DNA from: Chromera velia
Taxonomy: Eukaryota; Sar; Chromeraceae
NCBI GenBank assembly: GCA_018398765.1
Contig: JAHBMJ010004263.1
Span: forward strand, 20,876 to 65,875
Length of the DNA: 45,000 nucleotides
Direction of reading: 5' to 3'
In this document: piece after piece, positions 29,379 to 40,982 of the stretch
Layout of the letters: each line of letters opens with the position of its first letter
Position numbering within the stretch: position 1 is the first letter of the stretch
Notes under the pieces: generated by a model
What the model was told of the DNA's origin: nothing
The model's input: only the letters and a program-made list of their open reading frames with translations
The model's database searches: none
Position numbers and translations under genes: made by a program

Positions 29379-30970
29379 ATCAGTCATAATCAACATAAAT
29401 ACATACAATGACCATGTTTGATTTGATTATATTTAGTTTGATTTGATCAACCTGCTTTGCCTGTGCTGACTTGCCGAACACTAAACGTCTATAATTATGG
29501 GCCGATCGCGATGGCGTATGATGAATCATTAAATATCATTAACTTTGACATTGATGATGCTCATGCATTGTATGATGGCCTAAATATAGACTGATCGATA
29601 ATAATCTCCAACGGAGTGAGACCTTCGGTCTTCTAAATTAAACATCCATCTAGACAACGCTTGGCCCGTCTCGTCATGGGAGGATGGACCGGCTCAAGCG
29701 GATGGCGAGTTCCTATACTATTAGTTCGATCTCTCCCTAGGAGGCTGCTCTGTTTGGAGGCCAACGTTAGGCCGATTGCCCATGCACTGCTAGGCCGGGG
29801 GCGCCCGGGGGGGGGGGAGGAGTTTTGAACGGGGAGGTAGAGTTTGTCTGTGAGCACTGCCCCTTTGACATGCATGGACGTAGTAAAGTGAATGATGTTG
29901 TTCATAAGTTGACAGAATATAAAGGGACAAAAATGGAAAGAGGACGTATGAATAGGCTTTTAGAGGAAGTAAAAGACGCACACTCTAAGTCAAACTTGAT
30001 TGTGTGGGCACAATAGATGGCAAAGCAACAGTTAGGATGGGTAGTGAGCGAGAACGAAAAAAAACTTTAAGTGAGGGAGATTTTCATACTCCTTCTCGAG
30101 AAACACCCTGTTGTCGGCGTACGGGCAATTTCAGATTGCCTTCATAAACGGTAAAGTCTTGATCCGATTACCTTTAGATGTTTGTTTCCTATTTAATTTT
30201 TTCTGTTTAAGTGCATGGGATGGGTTCAGAGCTAAAATGTAATAGGGAAAGAAATATGAGACAGAGGATCCCAACTAACGCCCACGCTGTTGGGGCATGA
30301 TGCCGCATGAATGGCATACTTGCGTAGGTGTGGGGGAGGACGTACTCGAGCTCGCACAGGCGCGGGGGTGCGGGGCACTCATACTCGTGCGGCGTAGATA
30401 CGGCTTTTTTGGGTGGTCTTTCTGTTCTTCTCCTCTCTCATCTTTTTCTTCATCTTTTCTCTTTTCTTTCTCTTTCTTTTTCTCGTCCTATTTTTTGCTC
30501 ATAATATCACTGCCTCGAAAAAATAGATCGGGCCCCATGGAGTTGACCTTTGGTTTAACCGAAGGACAGGAAAGACTGATAGGACTACCGTAGGTACCAT
30601 ACTCCAGTCAGTCTAGTCAGCCTCAGGGAAACGAAGTGCCTACGTCTCGTTTGATTCTCGTTTGATCTTGTGTATATTTTTTCTTTGTTGCTGACTGTCT
30701 ACTGTGCTCAGCAGCCAAGCCCTTCCTCAGGAGTCGGTATCTAGGGAAGTGTTCCGTAGGGTTCCTACCCTGAAGACTTCACTCCTTCTCATTTTTCAGT
30801 ATTTCTCAGTCTGACATAGACACGTTCTTTTGCTTCTCTTTTTTGGTCTCCCTTTCTAGCTTTGTCTTCCTTTTTGGTCGTTTCCCCTGCCACTGCAAGT
30901 CTATTCTGATGCAGAAGGATTTTAACCCTGGTTGCTTGAGGGTGGAGCTACCCTGGTGTCGCTAGATCTA
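29379..30970. other. Intergenic DNA, no gene recognised
   Basis: It includes a short hairpin GAGACCTTCGGTCTT (29618-29632), a G run (about 29800-29820), a 63-codon frame (29825-30016) with CEHCPFDMHGRSKVNDVVHK resembling a broken zinc-finger segment (C..C then H), and a pyrimidine-rich tract (30417-30500). The zinc-finger reading has no ATG and no context; I treat it as a possible transposase remnant at best. Confidence 0.4.
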
Positions 30971-30980
30971 GGATTTAACC

Positions 30981-31159
30981 CTCAATCATCATCATCATCA
31001 TCACCCTCCATTTCCATTTCCATTTCTGCCCTTAGACTAGCTAGGCTTTGATCTATATACAAATGCCCCAGTGGGGCCTAGGTCGAGGGATTGAATCTAT
31101 GTAGGAAATACTAGGTTGACCAGAGCCTATATAGCTCTGAGCTAGGGCTCTGAGTCACC
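30981..31159 (-). mobile_element. tRNA-type SINE with (GAT)n tail
   Basis: In minus-strand sense a box A-like TAGCTCAGAG is followed 47 bases on by a box B-like GATTCAATCCC, then a body and a GATGATGATGAT tail. Near-identical decamers flank it: GGATTTAACC (30971-30980) and GGCTTTAACC (31160-31169), one mismatch, the size expected for LINE-mobilised target duplications. The total length of 179 bases is typical of SINEs. Confidence 0.6.
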
Positions 31160-31171
31160 GGCTTTAACCTT

Positions 31172-34100
31172 ATACATCATCATTATCAATAACAATGATT
31201 ATTATTAATGAGTCTATAGGCCATCATGCAATGCATGAGTCTAGGACAATGCTTTATTGCCCTTTTGCCAGACCTGTATCATACAACGGGAGGGGGCTTC
31301 ACTCTCATAACTCTAAACACCCTGCATCTAGAAGATGCTTTCTCAATTGCTGATGTCATTTCCCTCTAGCGTTTCCCTTCTGTGGGAGGAGTGCGACGAC
31401 TGTAACAGAGACTCTCAGGCAGTAGAGGCAGACAGGAAAACCGGTGGAGAGGGGGGATGGGAGATGTACTTGGGAGATGGAAAAAGAACATTCAAAAGGT
31501 GAGACGGGAAGAAGGGTAAGTAACCATTACATGCATCGAATCGTAGGCCTTACGATGGAGGGCGCAGAGAGATGTTTCGAAAGAGTCGCAGGGCCGGTAT
31601 AGGTGAGTATCTGAGTGCCAGGGCGACCTTCATTCGTACCAATAATTCGCTTTGCGTTGCGTGATTTAGAGGGGTGGAGTCTTTCGATAGCAACCATTTT
31701 CTCTCTCTTTCTTGGGCTTTGTCTAATTTGGCTTCAATTTCGGTTACAATTGCATTCAGAGTCTCTCAATCTGCTCTTGTTTCTGTGCATTCAGTCAGTC
31801 GGTGCAGCAGAACGTCTGCTTTGCCCCTGCATATAGGACAAACCGCGTTTTCCAGCCCTCTATAAGGTGCATGGGGGCGACCACCGAGCAACATATACAG
31901 CAAGGCTGAAAAAGGGCCTGAGGACCAGATTGCAGCGCGAGGGAGGGAAATGAAACGGGGGGACGAAGGGGATGTGGGAAAAGTAGAGGAAAGCAAGAGG
32001 AGAGACGAACGTTGGGCAGTAGGATAAGACGTTTGGAACAAATTCGGTCTGACACCTCTGCCAAATTGCAAAACCACCCCCCGTAAAGCGGCCCTTTCTA
32101 GATAAGCATCAATCCATTCATCAACTTCCCAGTTGATCACTGCTCTTAAGAGAAGGAGACGGCCAACCTTGGTGGCTTTCTAAGACTTCCTTCTCCTGAT
32201 GGTTGGATTGACAGTCACAAATTCTTCCAATCCGGTCGACCCAATCAATTTTTGTACGTGCATCATAGAGGAAGGACAATCACCATTTATTAAAGCCGAC
32301 CAGGCACCCGCGGGCATCTTGAGGTCAATATATTTTAAGTTAGTCAAATACCCAGCAAGTCTCATCGACACGTGCACACGTGCAGGAAGTAGACCGACAG
32401 CACATAGAGTAGGTACACGACTAGGTACACGAAAAGAAGAGAGAGACAGATTCAAAGCCCAATGGACAAAGCACAATTGAAGGGCATCTAATGCATCCAT
32501 GTCTGACTTGCGGACAGGCAGACAGTTAAATGCGTATAGAGCAACAGGCAAGTTCTGAGGCAACCAGAAAGCGCATAAACACAAAATTTTTGCTGCAAGG
32601 GTCAGGCGACCTAAAGAGAGTGCCACGTTCTTTGCATGACCCATCCGTCTACTCGCTATGCTAAGCCTCTCTTCTATTACCTCCCTTAAGTCTCCCCCTT
32701 TGAACAAAAGAACACCCAGATAATCCTAGATAGTTATATGACCCCACTCTCTCGACTTCTTTTCCCCCAAACATAAGCCTGCCTTCAATTGCAGGGTAAG
32801 AGTCGGACAGACGCATGATTTTCATCTTTTTTAAATTAACAGTGAGCCCTCTCTCTTCACAGAAAGAATTCAATTCATTCAAGCTGACCTGCAGGTCATG
32901 CATGCTCTTAGCAACGAGCACAAGGTCATCGGCATAACCAAGGCTATCGTACTCAACCCCACCGAGCAGAACCTCTGCACGACCGGAAGCCTTCACTCTT
33001 TCATGCAGATCATTGATAAAAATCAAGAAGAGAAGAATGGAGAAAGGATCCCTTTGTTTCAACCCTTTCTGTTTTTTAAACATAAAAGGGCTGCCAGTGA
33101 TGCTTCCATACACATTTATATACATTGCCCGAATCATTTTAACATCAACTGCACTCACCCCTTGCTTCAATAAAACTTCAAACAAAACATCCCTGGGGAG
33201 GGAGTCAAAGGCTTTGCTGAAGTCTACAAAGCATGCTAATAAGGGCTTCTTTCATTTCTTTGCCTTTTACATCAGCGCGGTAAGTGCTCCAATGGCTTTT
33301 CTTGTTCCTACCCCTTGCTAAAAACCTAACTGCCTATGATTAATCTTCACTTGCGATGTAAGACGGGCAGAGAGGAGTGAAGAAAAGAGTTTTAGTAAGA
33401 GTGAGACAACATGAATCGGACGTCATTCACCATGGTTGGAAGAAGGAGGCCCCTTTGGAACCAGACAAATTTTAATTACATTCCATTCATCTCGTCAAGC
33501 GGATATCAAATGAATTAAGTTCAAATGGATAAATAATAAAGCATATCAAGAAAGAGGCGAATATTAAAAGCAGAGGGAGAGGTAGTTAGGGGTGAGTCCG
33601 GACAACCTTGCAGCCTTTTCCTCCTTTGTGGACCGAAGAACTTTCCTTATTTCTTCTATGCAAAAATAAGGGCGAGACAGAGGGATTGGTAGGGGTAAGG
33701 GGAGAGAGTGAATACCAGAGGGAACCTGATGTATGAGAGTGGGCATGCAGTTGTGAAAAGGCACCAGGGTGTAAAGAAGAGTTAAAAACGGGCGGGGCTG
33801 GCTGTAAAGGAGGGAAAGGGGGAACACTTCCTTGTGCAGATTCCCTGCCAGAGGGAGAGTCAGCGAAGATGGAAGCCCAGTAGCAAGAAAAGTCCTTTAC
33901 TGAAGGCTGGGAACCAGGAGGGGCTTTCTGTCTATTGCTTCTTTGCAGCTTTCTTTTCAATGACTAGACCTTTGAAGGGTTGGAGGACAACTCGAGTGCA
34001 ACCTTTTCTGAATAGAGCTTTCCGTACGCCTTTCTTTTCCTGTTGTACAATCGCTAATATCTATGGGCCTGCCTCTCAACTGTCTGTCTTAAGGCAACCA

Positions 34101-34996
34101 CGTTCGCTCTGCTGTTCCCACTTCTCCCCTCATTCTCACATGATTGCACAAGTTTATTCAACGCCTTCCTTGCTTCCCTCCAAAGTGTCGCTGCTTCCTT
34201 GCATTCATTATCAAACCATTCAGCCTTTTTCTTTTGTCTCACTTTTTTCCTGCCCTGTTGACCATCCAAATCCTTCCGCTTGATTTCTTTTGTCGGGCCG
34301 GCCAACGTGGTTTCCCATTCCTTCAGCAGTAACTTTTCCCGTTCATAGAAAGACAAGGGCACTGGTTGCTCACATAAGTTGGGAGCAGACAGTGAGGGGG
34401 GGGAAGCGGATGCAAAAGAAGAGAGATCAATGTTTTCAGCTTCGCATGCCATTTTCATTTTCACAAGTCTAGGCCATAGCTGTTCACCCAATTGACCAGC
34501 TGCTGTAGCCGAGGGGAGAAGCTCCTCATCTGAGACAGGAGTGGATCTGACGGAGCGATGAAGGGGGGGGATAGGTAAAAGGGAGTTCTTTTTGCTGTCG
34601 TTTGCTGTCTGGCTATTGAGAGGGAATGAAAGGGGCAGCAACAAGGGACAAAGAAAGTGACACAGCTGCATGGTCAAGCCTGAACAGTTCTGCTGGCTGT
34701 TTCACATCGAGGTGAGTATAAGCACGGAGGAGGGGGGGATCAACAAGAAAAAAGTCAATCAGAGTGTGACCTCTACCTTTTCAAAGGAAGGTGCAGTCAC
34801 GTGAGAAAGAGCGTGCTTCGCCACTCCAAACGGGGGCAGAACCATTAATGCAGAGACTATTTAAAGGGAGAAGATTCGTTAGTTCATAGAGTTTTAAAAG
34901 AGAACGGCCCTGCTGATCATTTTTTGGTTGCAAGACGAAGCACGGACTAAGCTTTGAAACTCTTATGTCAAATCTCCCTGAAACGAGAGAGTTCTC
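31172..34996 (-). mobile_element. LINE A (non-LTR retrotransposon), main fragment, decayed
   Basis: In element sense: the C-terminal part of an AP-type endonuclease (34991-34690, with RSLLKLYELTNLLPLNS and HTLIDFFLVD), a linker (34677-34054, KKAEWFDNECKEA) and RT. RT blocks include TKEEKAARLSGLTPNYL, GSPFMFKKQKGLKQRDPFS and LGYADDLVLVAKS with YADD at 32925-32936, then GLTVNLKKMKIMRLS. A C-terminal zinc knuckle CPICRGKADVLLHRLTEC follows (about 31803-31856). Frames change several times, so it is inactive. The rest of the endonuclease lies at 40983-41640 beyond the inserted LINE B. The 3' end is uncertain; a GATAATGATGATG stretch near 31172-31190 may be the tail. Confidence 0.82.
34992..34996. 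repeat. Target-site duplication of LINE B (left)
   Basis: TTCTC, repeated at 40978-40982. Removing LINE B and one TTCTC joins the two LINE A fragments in frame. Confidence 0.6.
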
Positions 34997-35059
34997 ACCA
35001 GAAAACAACAGCCATCTCCGCCGAGTGTATCTTTCCCTCCTCGTTGCTGAAACGCCATC

Positions 35060-36148
35060 ATGATGTCCTGTGGAATATCGGCTGGCCCTCTTAGTGGCTC
35101 CGATCTCCCCTCTGGCAACGGGGGGGCCACCCTTCCTGAAATAAAAGCACTGTTCGACCAACAGACAGCTTCTCAGAGGGAGTACTTCGACGGCAGATTT
35201 GACATCGTTGCAAAAAAGATTGACAACCTTGATAACCGGATTGGTCAGAATGAGAGAAGGGTTGAGAAATGTGAGAAGTCAATCGAGAAGATCAAATCAA
35301 CCGTGCTGAGTCTTCAGCCCTCCAATGAGGAGAAAGACCCCGTCCCTCGCTCGTGTGTGGTGCTGGGCCTCTTTCTCAATGAGGCAAGGAAGTGGCAGCA
35401 ATTCCAATCCTTCCTCAAAGACTTGCTCACCTTTTCTCTCTCCCTCAATGGCCAAGTGTGCCAGACAGATGAAGTGATCTCCCATTCTTCCCGGCTGTAT
35501 GAGGCTACGAAATCTATTTTCTGTAGCAAAAACTACAAGTGGGTCTCCAAACTCACTGTCAAATTCAAATGCAAAAAAGATGCGGAAGAGTTTGACGGTC
35601 TGTTCAAAGCCTGTGCCCCCGACCGCTCCGTGCAGTACAACGTCCTCTCCCTTGCTCCCATCGGATCTGTGAAGTGTGTGCTCAGGAAGACGGAGGAAGA
35701 AGAGAAAGCCGGCAGAATTTTCTGGGCGCAAAGCACACTTGGCGATGCCGGGGCATCCGCTAAGGACAAAGAGAGGGCTCAGGCCCTTCTGCTAAAGAAA
35801 GGGGTGAGTGAGTCCGCTCAACCGATTCCCAGGGCATCTGCAGCGCCACTGCAGCAACACCTATTCCCCCCTATGCCGCCCCAACAAAATTCGGCCGCCG
35901 ACTCTCACATGATGGGCTCGTCACTGGCAGCCGCGGTCGCGCAGCAGAATGCGGTGGTAGCCGCGGTGCCGCAAACCTTGAGCGCTGCTGCGTTAAACTT
36001 TGTAATGTACGCCCAACAGCAACAACAGCAAGTGAGACAGCTTCCGCAGCCGTCTCATGAGGGTGGTATGGTTTTCAAGACCCTGGTGCAAATGAGACCC
36101 GAGTTGGGAAACGGAGACGGGGGTGCTGCCCCCGGCTTCAGTCATTAG
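35060..36148 (+). CDS. LINE B ORF1 protein
   Basis: An intact 362-codon frame, ATG to TAG, starting 63 bases from the element's 5' end. Residues about 25-85 form a heptad-like coiled coil ([40 protein letters not shown]). The middle (about 95-215) is a compact region with [20 protein letters not shown] and [20 protein letters not shown], reminiscent of the RNA-binding part of L1-type ORF1 proteins. The C-terminus is Ala/Gln/Pro-rich with poly-Gln. It probably binds element RNA as a trimeric chaperone by analogy with L1 ORF1p; the analogy rests on layout, not on clear homology. Confidence 0.7.
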   Translation: MMSCGISAGPLSGSDLPSGNGGATLPEIKALFDQQTASQREYFDGRFDIVAKKIDNLDNRIGQNERRVEKCEKSIEKIKSTVLSLQPSNEEKDPVPRSCVVLGLFLNEARKWQQFQSFLKDLLTFSLSLNGQVCQTDEVISHSSRLYEATKSIFCSKNYKWVSKLTVKFKCKKDAEEFDGLFKACAPDRSVQYNVLSLAPIGSVKCVLRKTEEEEKAGRIFWAQSTLGDAGASAKDKERAQALLLKKGVSESAQPIPRASAAPLQQHLFPPMPPQQNSAADSHMMGSSLAAAVAQQNAVVAAVPQTLSAAALNFVMYAQQQQQQVRQLPQPSHEGGMVFKTLVQMRPELGNGDGGAAPGFSH

Positions 36149-36186
36149 TTTCGGATGGAGACGGGAAGAGTTAGGGGGAAGGGCGT

Positions 36187-36789
36187 ATGGTTGGGAGTCC
36201 TCCTTTCCCCTCCGAACCGACTGGACTCCCATGGCTGAAAAGGAAATTGTTAGGTCTCCTAGAAGAGACGGGGGCTTTCAGAAAGGAGATGTGTGATTTG
36301 TATGCCTGGTTGTCTTCTATCTCTGTCAATGAGTTGCGTTCTCCCCCGGGCACCGCACCTTGCGATGTCTTTCTTGATTCATTGAAATGGTGTAATGTGA
36401 AATTCGATCTACGTAGAAAAGGGCACTCAGCCCTTGTCTCTCCCCCTCCCTCTATCTTTCATGGCAATCGTTTTGATGTTCTGTCGGAGTGCACAACAGA
36501 CGAAGGTTCTGTGAGCGGCGGCGAGCTTGATGCCCTTGCAGGCAAGTCAGACTGTTCTTCTCCTCTATTTAATTCTTCTCAATCCCTTCATGCCCCTGAT
36601 GTTGATTCTCTTTCATGTTTGCCTTCTCTTTGCAGTCAGGCACCTTCTCCTTCCGGTGAGGGCTTGTCTGTTCTGTCTTTTGTATCTGATGTGTTTTTTG
36701 TTTCGAAGGAGAGGTCGGTTAGGAAGCGTCGCAGGGGAAAAGAGAAAAAGCGCGGGGGAGGCAACCATAAGCATGGTACGTCACAGTAG
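36187..36789 (+). CDS. LINE B middle ORF, unknown
   Basis: An intact 200-codon frame between ORF1 and ORF2, ATG to TAG, 38 bases after ORF1. The N-terminal part is mixed (LLEETGAFRKEMCDLYAWLS), then a long Ser/Pro/Cys-rich stretch, then a basic end (KERSVRKRRRGKEKKR). No domain recognised. It could be a separate protein or a continuation of ORF1 made by reinitiation. Confidence 0.4.
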   Translation: MVGSPPFPSEPTGLPWLKRKLLGLLEETGAFRKEMCDLYAWLSSISVNELRSPPGTAPCDVFLDSLKWCNVKFDLRRKGHSALVSPPPSIFHGNRFDVLSECTTDEGSVSGGELDALAGKSDCSSPLFNSSQSLHAPDVDSLSCLPSLCSQAPSPSGEGLSVLSFVSDVFFVSKERSVRKRRRGKEKKRGGGNHKHGTSQ

Positions 36790-36986
36790 CCGCCAGCCCA
36801 GAGCCGGAGTGGAAGATCGTGCGGGTGCTTCGTACTCACACAAATGGGGAAAGGGGGGAAAGGGAATACCTGGTTGACTGGGGCGGGAATTTCTCTCACA
36901 CGTGGGAGCCAGCAGCAAACCTGAATCACTGCGAAGAGCTGTGAAGGGAGTTTTAGAAAGAGTGGCGGAAAGAGAAAGAGAAAGAG

Positions 36987-39900
36987 ATGGCAGCCGCGGC
37001 TAGAGTGAGGGATACCTCGGTCCGTTTTTTGTTGTTGAATGTGAATGGGGAGAGAAGTAAAGAAGACAACGGTTCCTTTTCCTATTGGCTAGCCGAGAAA
37101 GATCCCGACCTAGCCATCTTCACAGAAGCAATGGACGTAACGAGAGACATCTTTTGTGGGGGGTGAAAAGATAAAAACTTCAGCCACCGTGAGTGGTACC
37201 GGCAGCAACTAGGTACGCGCAGAGCAGCCCATGATAGGGACGGCAGGAGTGGAGGTGTTTGTGTGGATGTAAAAAAGGAACGGTGGAGCAAGCTGAAACC
37301 CGAAATCTCCCTTGTGGGCCCGAGTTTAGTTGAAGTGAAGATTACTGTGGGTGGGCGCAGGGTGCATGTATTCGGTCTTTACCTTCCCAGGTCCTGGTCC
37401 AATCACAGGGACAGTAGGGTCCCTGACCTCTTGAAGGATGTATTTGGAGGGGTCCCTCTTGAGGCAGACAGGGTGGTGATGGGGGATTTCAATGCGCACT
37501 CAGGCAGCCTCGTCTCCAAAAATCTTTTATGGTCCCGTGCAGATCTCCTCCTCCTGCCGAGGGATTCTGGGGGGGTTGATGGGAGGGGAGAAAATGATGA
37601 GGGCTCGGAGGAGCCTGACAGACCCTCGTTTGTCCACACGTCTCAGTGCAGCAAAGACGTTGACCGCAGTGGGAGGGACTTTATTCAAATTTATAGTGAT
37701 ACGAATCTTGTTCCTTTGAACGGACTGATAGAAGAAGCAGGGGGAGAGTCCTTTGTTTTTCCTGGTGAGTGCACCCACTATTCCAGACAGAGTAGCATGT
37801 CTACGCCCACTTCCCTCATTGATTACGTACTTACTGATCCATCTACCATACAGAAGGTTTCTGATTGGGAGGTTGACTTTGATGGTATTGCCTCTCCCAA
37901 CCATGCGACCGTTTCCTTCTCCTTCTCCCCTCCCTTGGCCGAACCCGAATTCGAAAATGCTCTCCCACCCCACCAAAACCTCTCTGATTGTCCTTCCCTT
38001 TTCTGTTTAAACCGCACAGCCCCGGTCTCTGATGAAGAAATCACGCCGCTTGCAGCAGTGGTGAGATCGTTTGCTGAGGATCGATGGCCTGGCTTGTGGG
38101 CCTATCATGAGCAGATCGAACTATTCGAGGAGCCGCCTGCTCCTTCGCCTCCCTCAGTGTCCCTGCATCCCCAACTAGGGCTGACTTCGGAGGGCGGTGA
38201 CGATCGTGCATGTCTGCACAGGTTAGTTGAGGAATGGTCGCATGTGCTGGTAGGGCCGATCAAGCAGACAGGGGACAAGGGGCCTGGCCCAGAAGGTAGA
38301 CGATCAAAGAGAGAGGCATGGTTTGATTTGGAATGTAAAGCTTTACAGAAAGAGGTTAGAGAAGCAGATGAGAGATGGAAGCTAGTGAGAGATGGGAATG
38401 GAAGGGGAATAGAGTTTGATAGACTGCAGAGGCTTCTCCGGGTCCGTTGTACTCTGTTCAAAAGAAAGAGAGTTGCGTGGAAGAGAGCACAAGCCCGGAG
38501 GGTCTAAGAAGAGTTGTTAAAAGACCCACTTGCTATCTGAAGGAGAAAGAAAAAAGCTGCCTCAGCTGGGGGAGCTTCCCGTCCTTCTCCACATGAGTTC
38601 TCGAATCATTGGGCGGGGGTTTTTGAAGACATGAATGAAGAGCCTCTCCCTTCCGTCCTCCCACCTGCCCCTCCTCCTTTCCACCCTTCTATTTTGCCCT
38701 TCTCTTTCCATCAAATCTCCTCTGCTCTAAAGAAAATGAATAGAAAGGAAGCCTCCGGCCTTAAAGGAATCTCCCCCGCTCAGCTTGACCTTTGTTTTGC
38801 GCACTCAGCGCTCTCTCGTTTTTTACTTTTTGTTTTGTTTAATTGTATGCATATCTTTGCGTGCTGGCCTCCCTCCTGGAATGTGCTGCGTATCTGCCCT
38901 GTCCCTAAAGGCCCTGCCTCTCCCTCTTCCAATGAATGGAGCCCTATTCATGTTGTTAACCCTTTTGCAAAACTTTTTGGTTTGCTGATGGACGGCCGTG
39001 TGCGCTCTCAAGTCGAGCTTGACGTCAGGCAGTTAGGTTTCAGACAAGGGGTAGGTACGAGAAAAGAGGTAGGTGCGCTTGTCTCTGCCATTCTTTCCTC
39101 TAAAAAGAAAAAGAAAGCTCTGCTGGCAGGCTTTGTTGACTTCTCCAAAGCTTTCGATACTGTACCGAGAGGTAAGTTAATTCAGAAACTGAGAAGAGAA
39201 GGTGTGTGTGAGGCAGATGTGTGTATGATATGTGAAATGTACAGGGAGGTCTGGAGAAAGGTAGACGGGGACTCTTTGCGTTTTTGGGAGGGCACTGGGA
39301 TAAAGCAAGGTGATGCTCTCTCTCCCATTCTCTTTCTTATCTATATTAATGACCTTCCCCGTATGTGTTCAGTTAGTAAGAACGAAGGGGCCGTAGATAG
39401 AGAAGCAGAGGGAGTAGGATGGTCAGACAGCAAAATGGGGGAGGGCAGCGTCAAGGAGCCCGAGAGAGAGCCCGAACCTGTCCTCCTTAACAACTGTATC
39501 TTAGGCAGTCTGGGGTATGGGGATGATCTCTGTTTCCTTGCTCATTCTGTCTCAGATCTGCAAAAGAAGTTCTCAGCCTTGGAAGGGTATTGCAAGGAAT
39601 GGGGACTGACTGTAAACTTAAAGAAAACAAAAATCTTGCGTCTGTCTGCCTTGGCTCTGGGGCAGTCTGCAGGTAAAGTCATGTATGGTGGGAGGGAAGT
39701 TGAATGAACATTCCAATACAAATATCTGGGGTGTGTTTTCTTTGAAGGGGGGTGCTTGAACAAGACAATTGAGTCCCGTATTGCTTCTGCTTCGCGGGCT
39801 TTGGGAGGGGTAATCGGGTTGATTGCGAGCATGGGCCCGCTCAGCATTGACGCGCAGGTAACAGTCTTTAGAGCCTGCTGAACCCCCATAGCGCTCTACT

Positions 39901-40693
39901 GCCTTGAATGTCTGCCAGTGCGGGATGCAGACCTGCTCGCTCTTGATGCTTTGCAGCTTTGGTTTGCCCGTTGGTGTGGTTATTTGTCTGCTTACAGCCT
40001 CTGCCTGCCTTCTCTTTGCATCCTTGGTCTTCTTCCTTGCAAAGCCCTTCTCTCCTCCCGCGTGGCTGACTGGTGGCACTCTCTTTCCATCACAACACAA
40101 ACTATTCCTATGCCTGGAAGAATAACTGCTGCCAACAATTCACAAGATCTATAGACAAGCTGCTTCGTTGGGCTGATTTGATTTCTGTCCGCTCGCTGAG
40201 GGTCGAGCCCGACCTGTCTTCCCAACGCGGGCAGAATGCTCATAGGGCACAAGGCACCGGCTCACTTTTCTTTAAGGGCAAGGTGAGACAGACAGTTACA
40301 AAGGAATGCATGAAGGCTTCTGAGGATGATGGGCAATCTTCCTCTCACTTTCCCCTCCTTGCTAGACTCACCCCTCTGCAGCGCGACTTCCTGTCCTCCC
40401 ACTGTATGTTTGTCTTCCTCCTGTGCAGCAAGTCGTCCTCCGGTGTTCCTTCGGTCTCTGCCCTTCCCCGTTCTGCCCTGTCGGTTACGGAGGGCTCGAT
40501 CTTTTCTTTTTTACGCATGCTGATATATAACCCGATGGGCAGGCAAGGTGGGCTGCCTGTTGGTTGCTCTGATAGAAAGCTGTGCACCTATGAAGCCTGC
40601 TGCCGGTGTGTAGATAATTTTATTTATCGGCTCTCTGTCTGCTCCCGATGGACTGCCGAACAAGGCTTTTTACAGTGGTTGGCATTAATTTAA
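36987..40693 (+). pseudogene. LINE B ORF2: AP endonuclease, reverse transcriptase, zinc knuckle
   Basis: Starts MAAAARVRDTSVRFLLLNVN. Endonuclease motifs: LNVNGE, IFTEAMD, VVMGDFNAHSG (near 37480) and TSLIDYVL. RT blocks: KEASGLKGISPAQLDL, LAGFVDFSKAFDTVPRGKL, IKQGDALSPILFLIYINDL, LGYGDDLCFL (YGDD at 39516-39527) and GLTVNLKKTKILRL. The end carries CCRCVDNFIYRLSVC, a zinc knuckle whose His is Tyr here but His in the second copy. In-frame stops: TGA 37164-37166, TAA 38505-38507, TGA 38538-38540, TGA 39705-39707 and TGA 39879-39881. A 13-base difference from the second copy near 40107 shifts the last 200 codons. The TGA at 39879 replaces a Trp codon still present in the other copy. Confidence 0.88.
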
Positions 40694-40946
40694 TCAGACC
40701 GCTTCACTCGTTGTAACTCACCCTTTACATCTGCCTCCTTTTGTGATCTGAGGGTTCGCAAGTTCATCACATCGCTCTTGCGCTCTCAACCCTCTCTCCT
40801 CTTTATAATTTCTCACCATATTGTAGTAAATGATTGATTAGATTAAGTTCGAATAACTGTCGTCCACTTAGCTTGCAGCTGACATAATTGAACAGACCCA
40901 TACATGTATGCGCCGCCCAGGAGTTCTAACTCCACCTAGGGTTTGG

Positions 40947-40977
40947 CATCAATTAATCAATCAATCAATCAAAAATA
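40947..40977 (+). repeat. LINE B tandem 3' tail
   Basis: Repeated ATCA/AATC units then a short A run, in place of poly(A). The same tail ends the inverted copy at 43322-43344. Confidence 0.85.
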
Positions 40978-40982
40978 TTCTC

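Larger units (their letters stand above)
34997..40977 (+). mobile_element. LINE B, full-length non-LTR retrotransposon inserted in LINE A
   Basis: 5,981 bases with ORF1, a middle ORF, ORF2 (AP endonuclease, RT, zinc knuckle), a 3' UTR and an ATCA-type tandem tail. The boundaries are set by TTCTC duplications and by the LINE A reading frame continuing across them. ORF2 has stops, so the copy is dead, but the structure is complete. Confidence 0.8.

Noticed and set aside
35297-35731. 144-codon minus-strand frame
   Set aside because: Shadow of LINE B ORF1 on the opposite strand.
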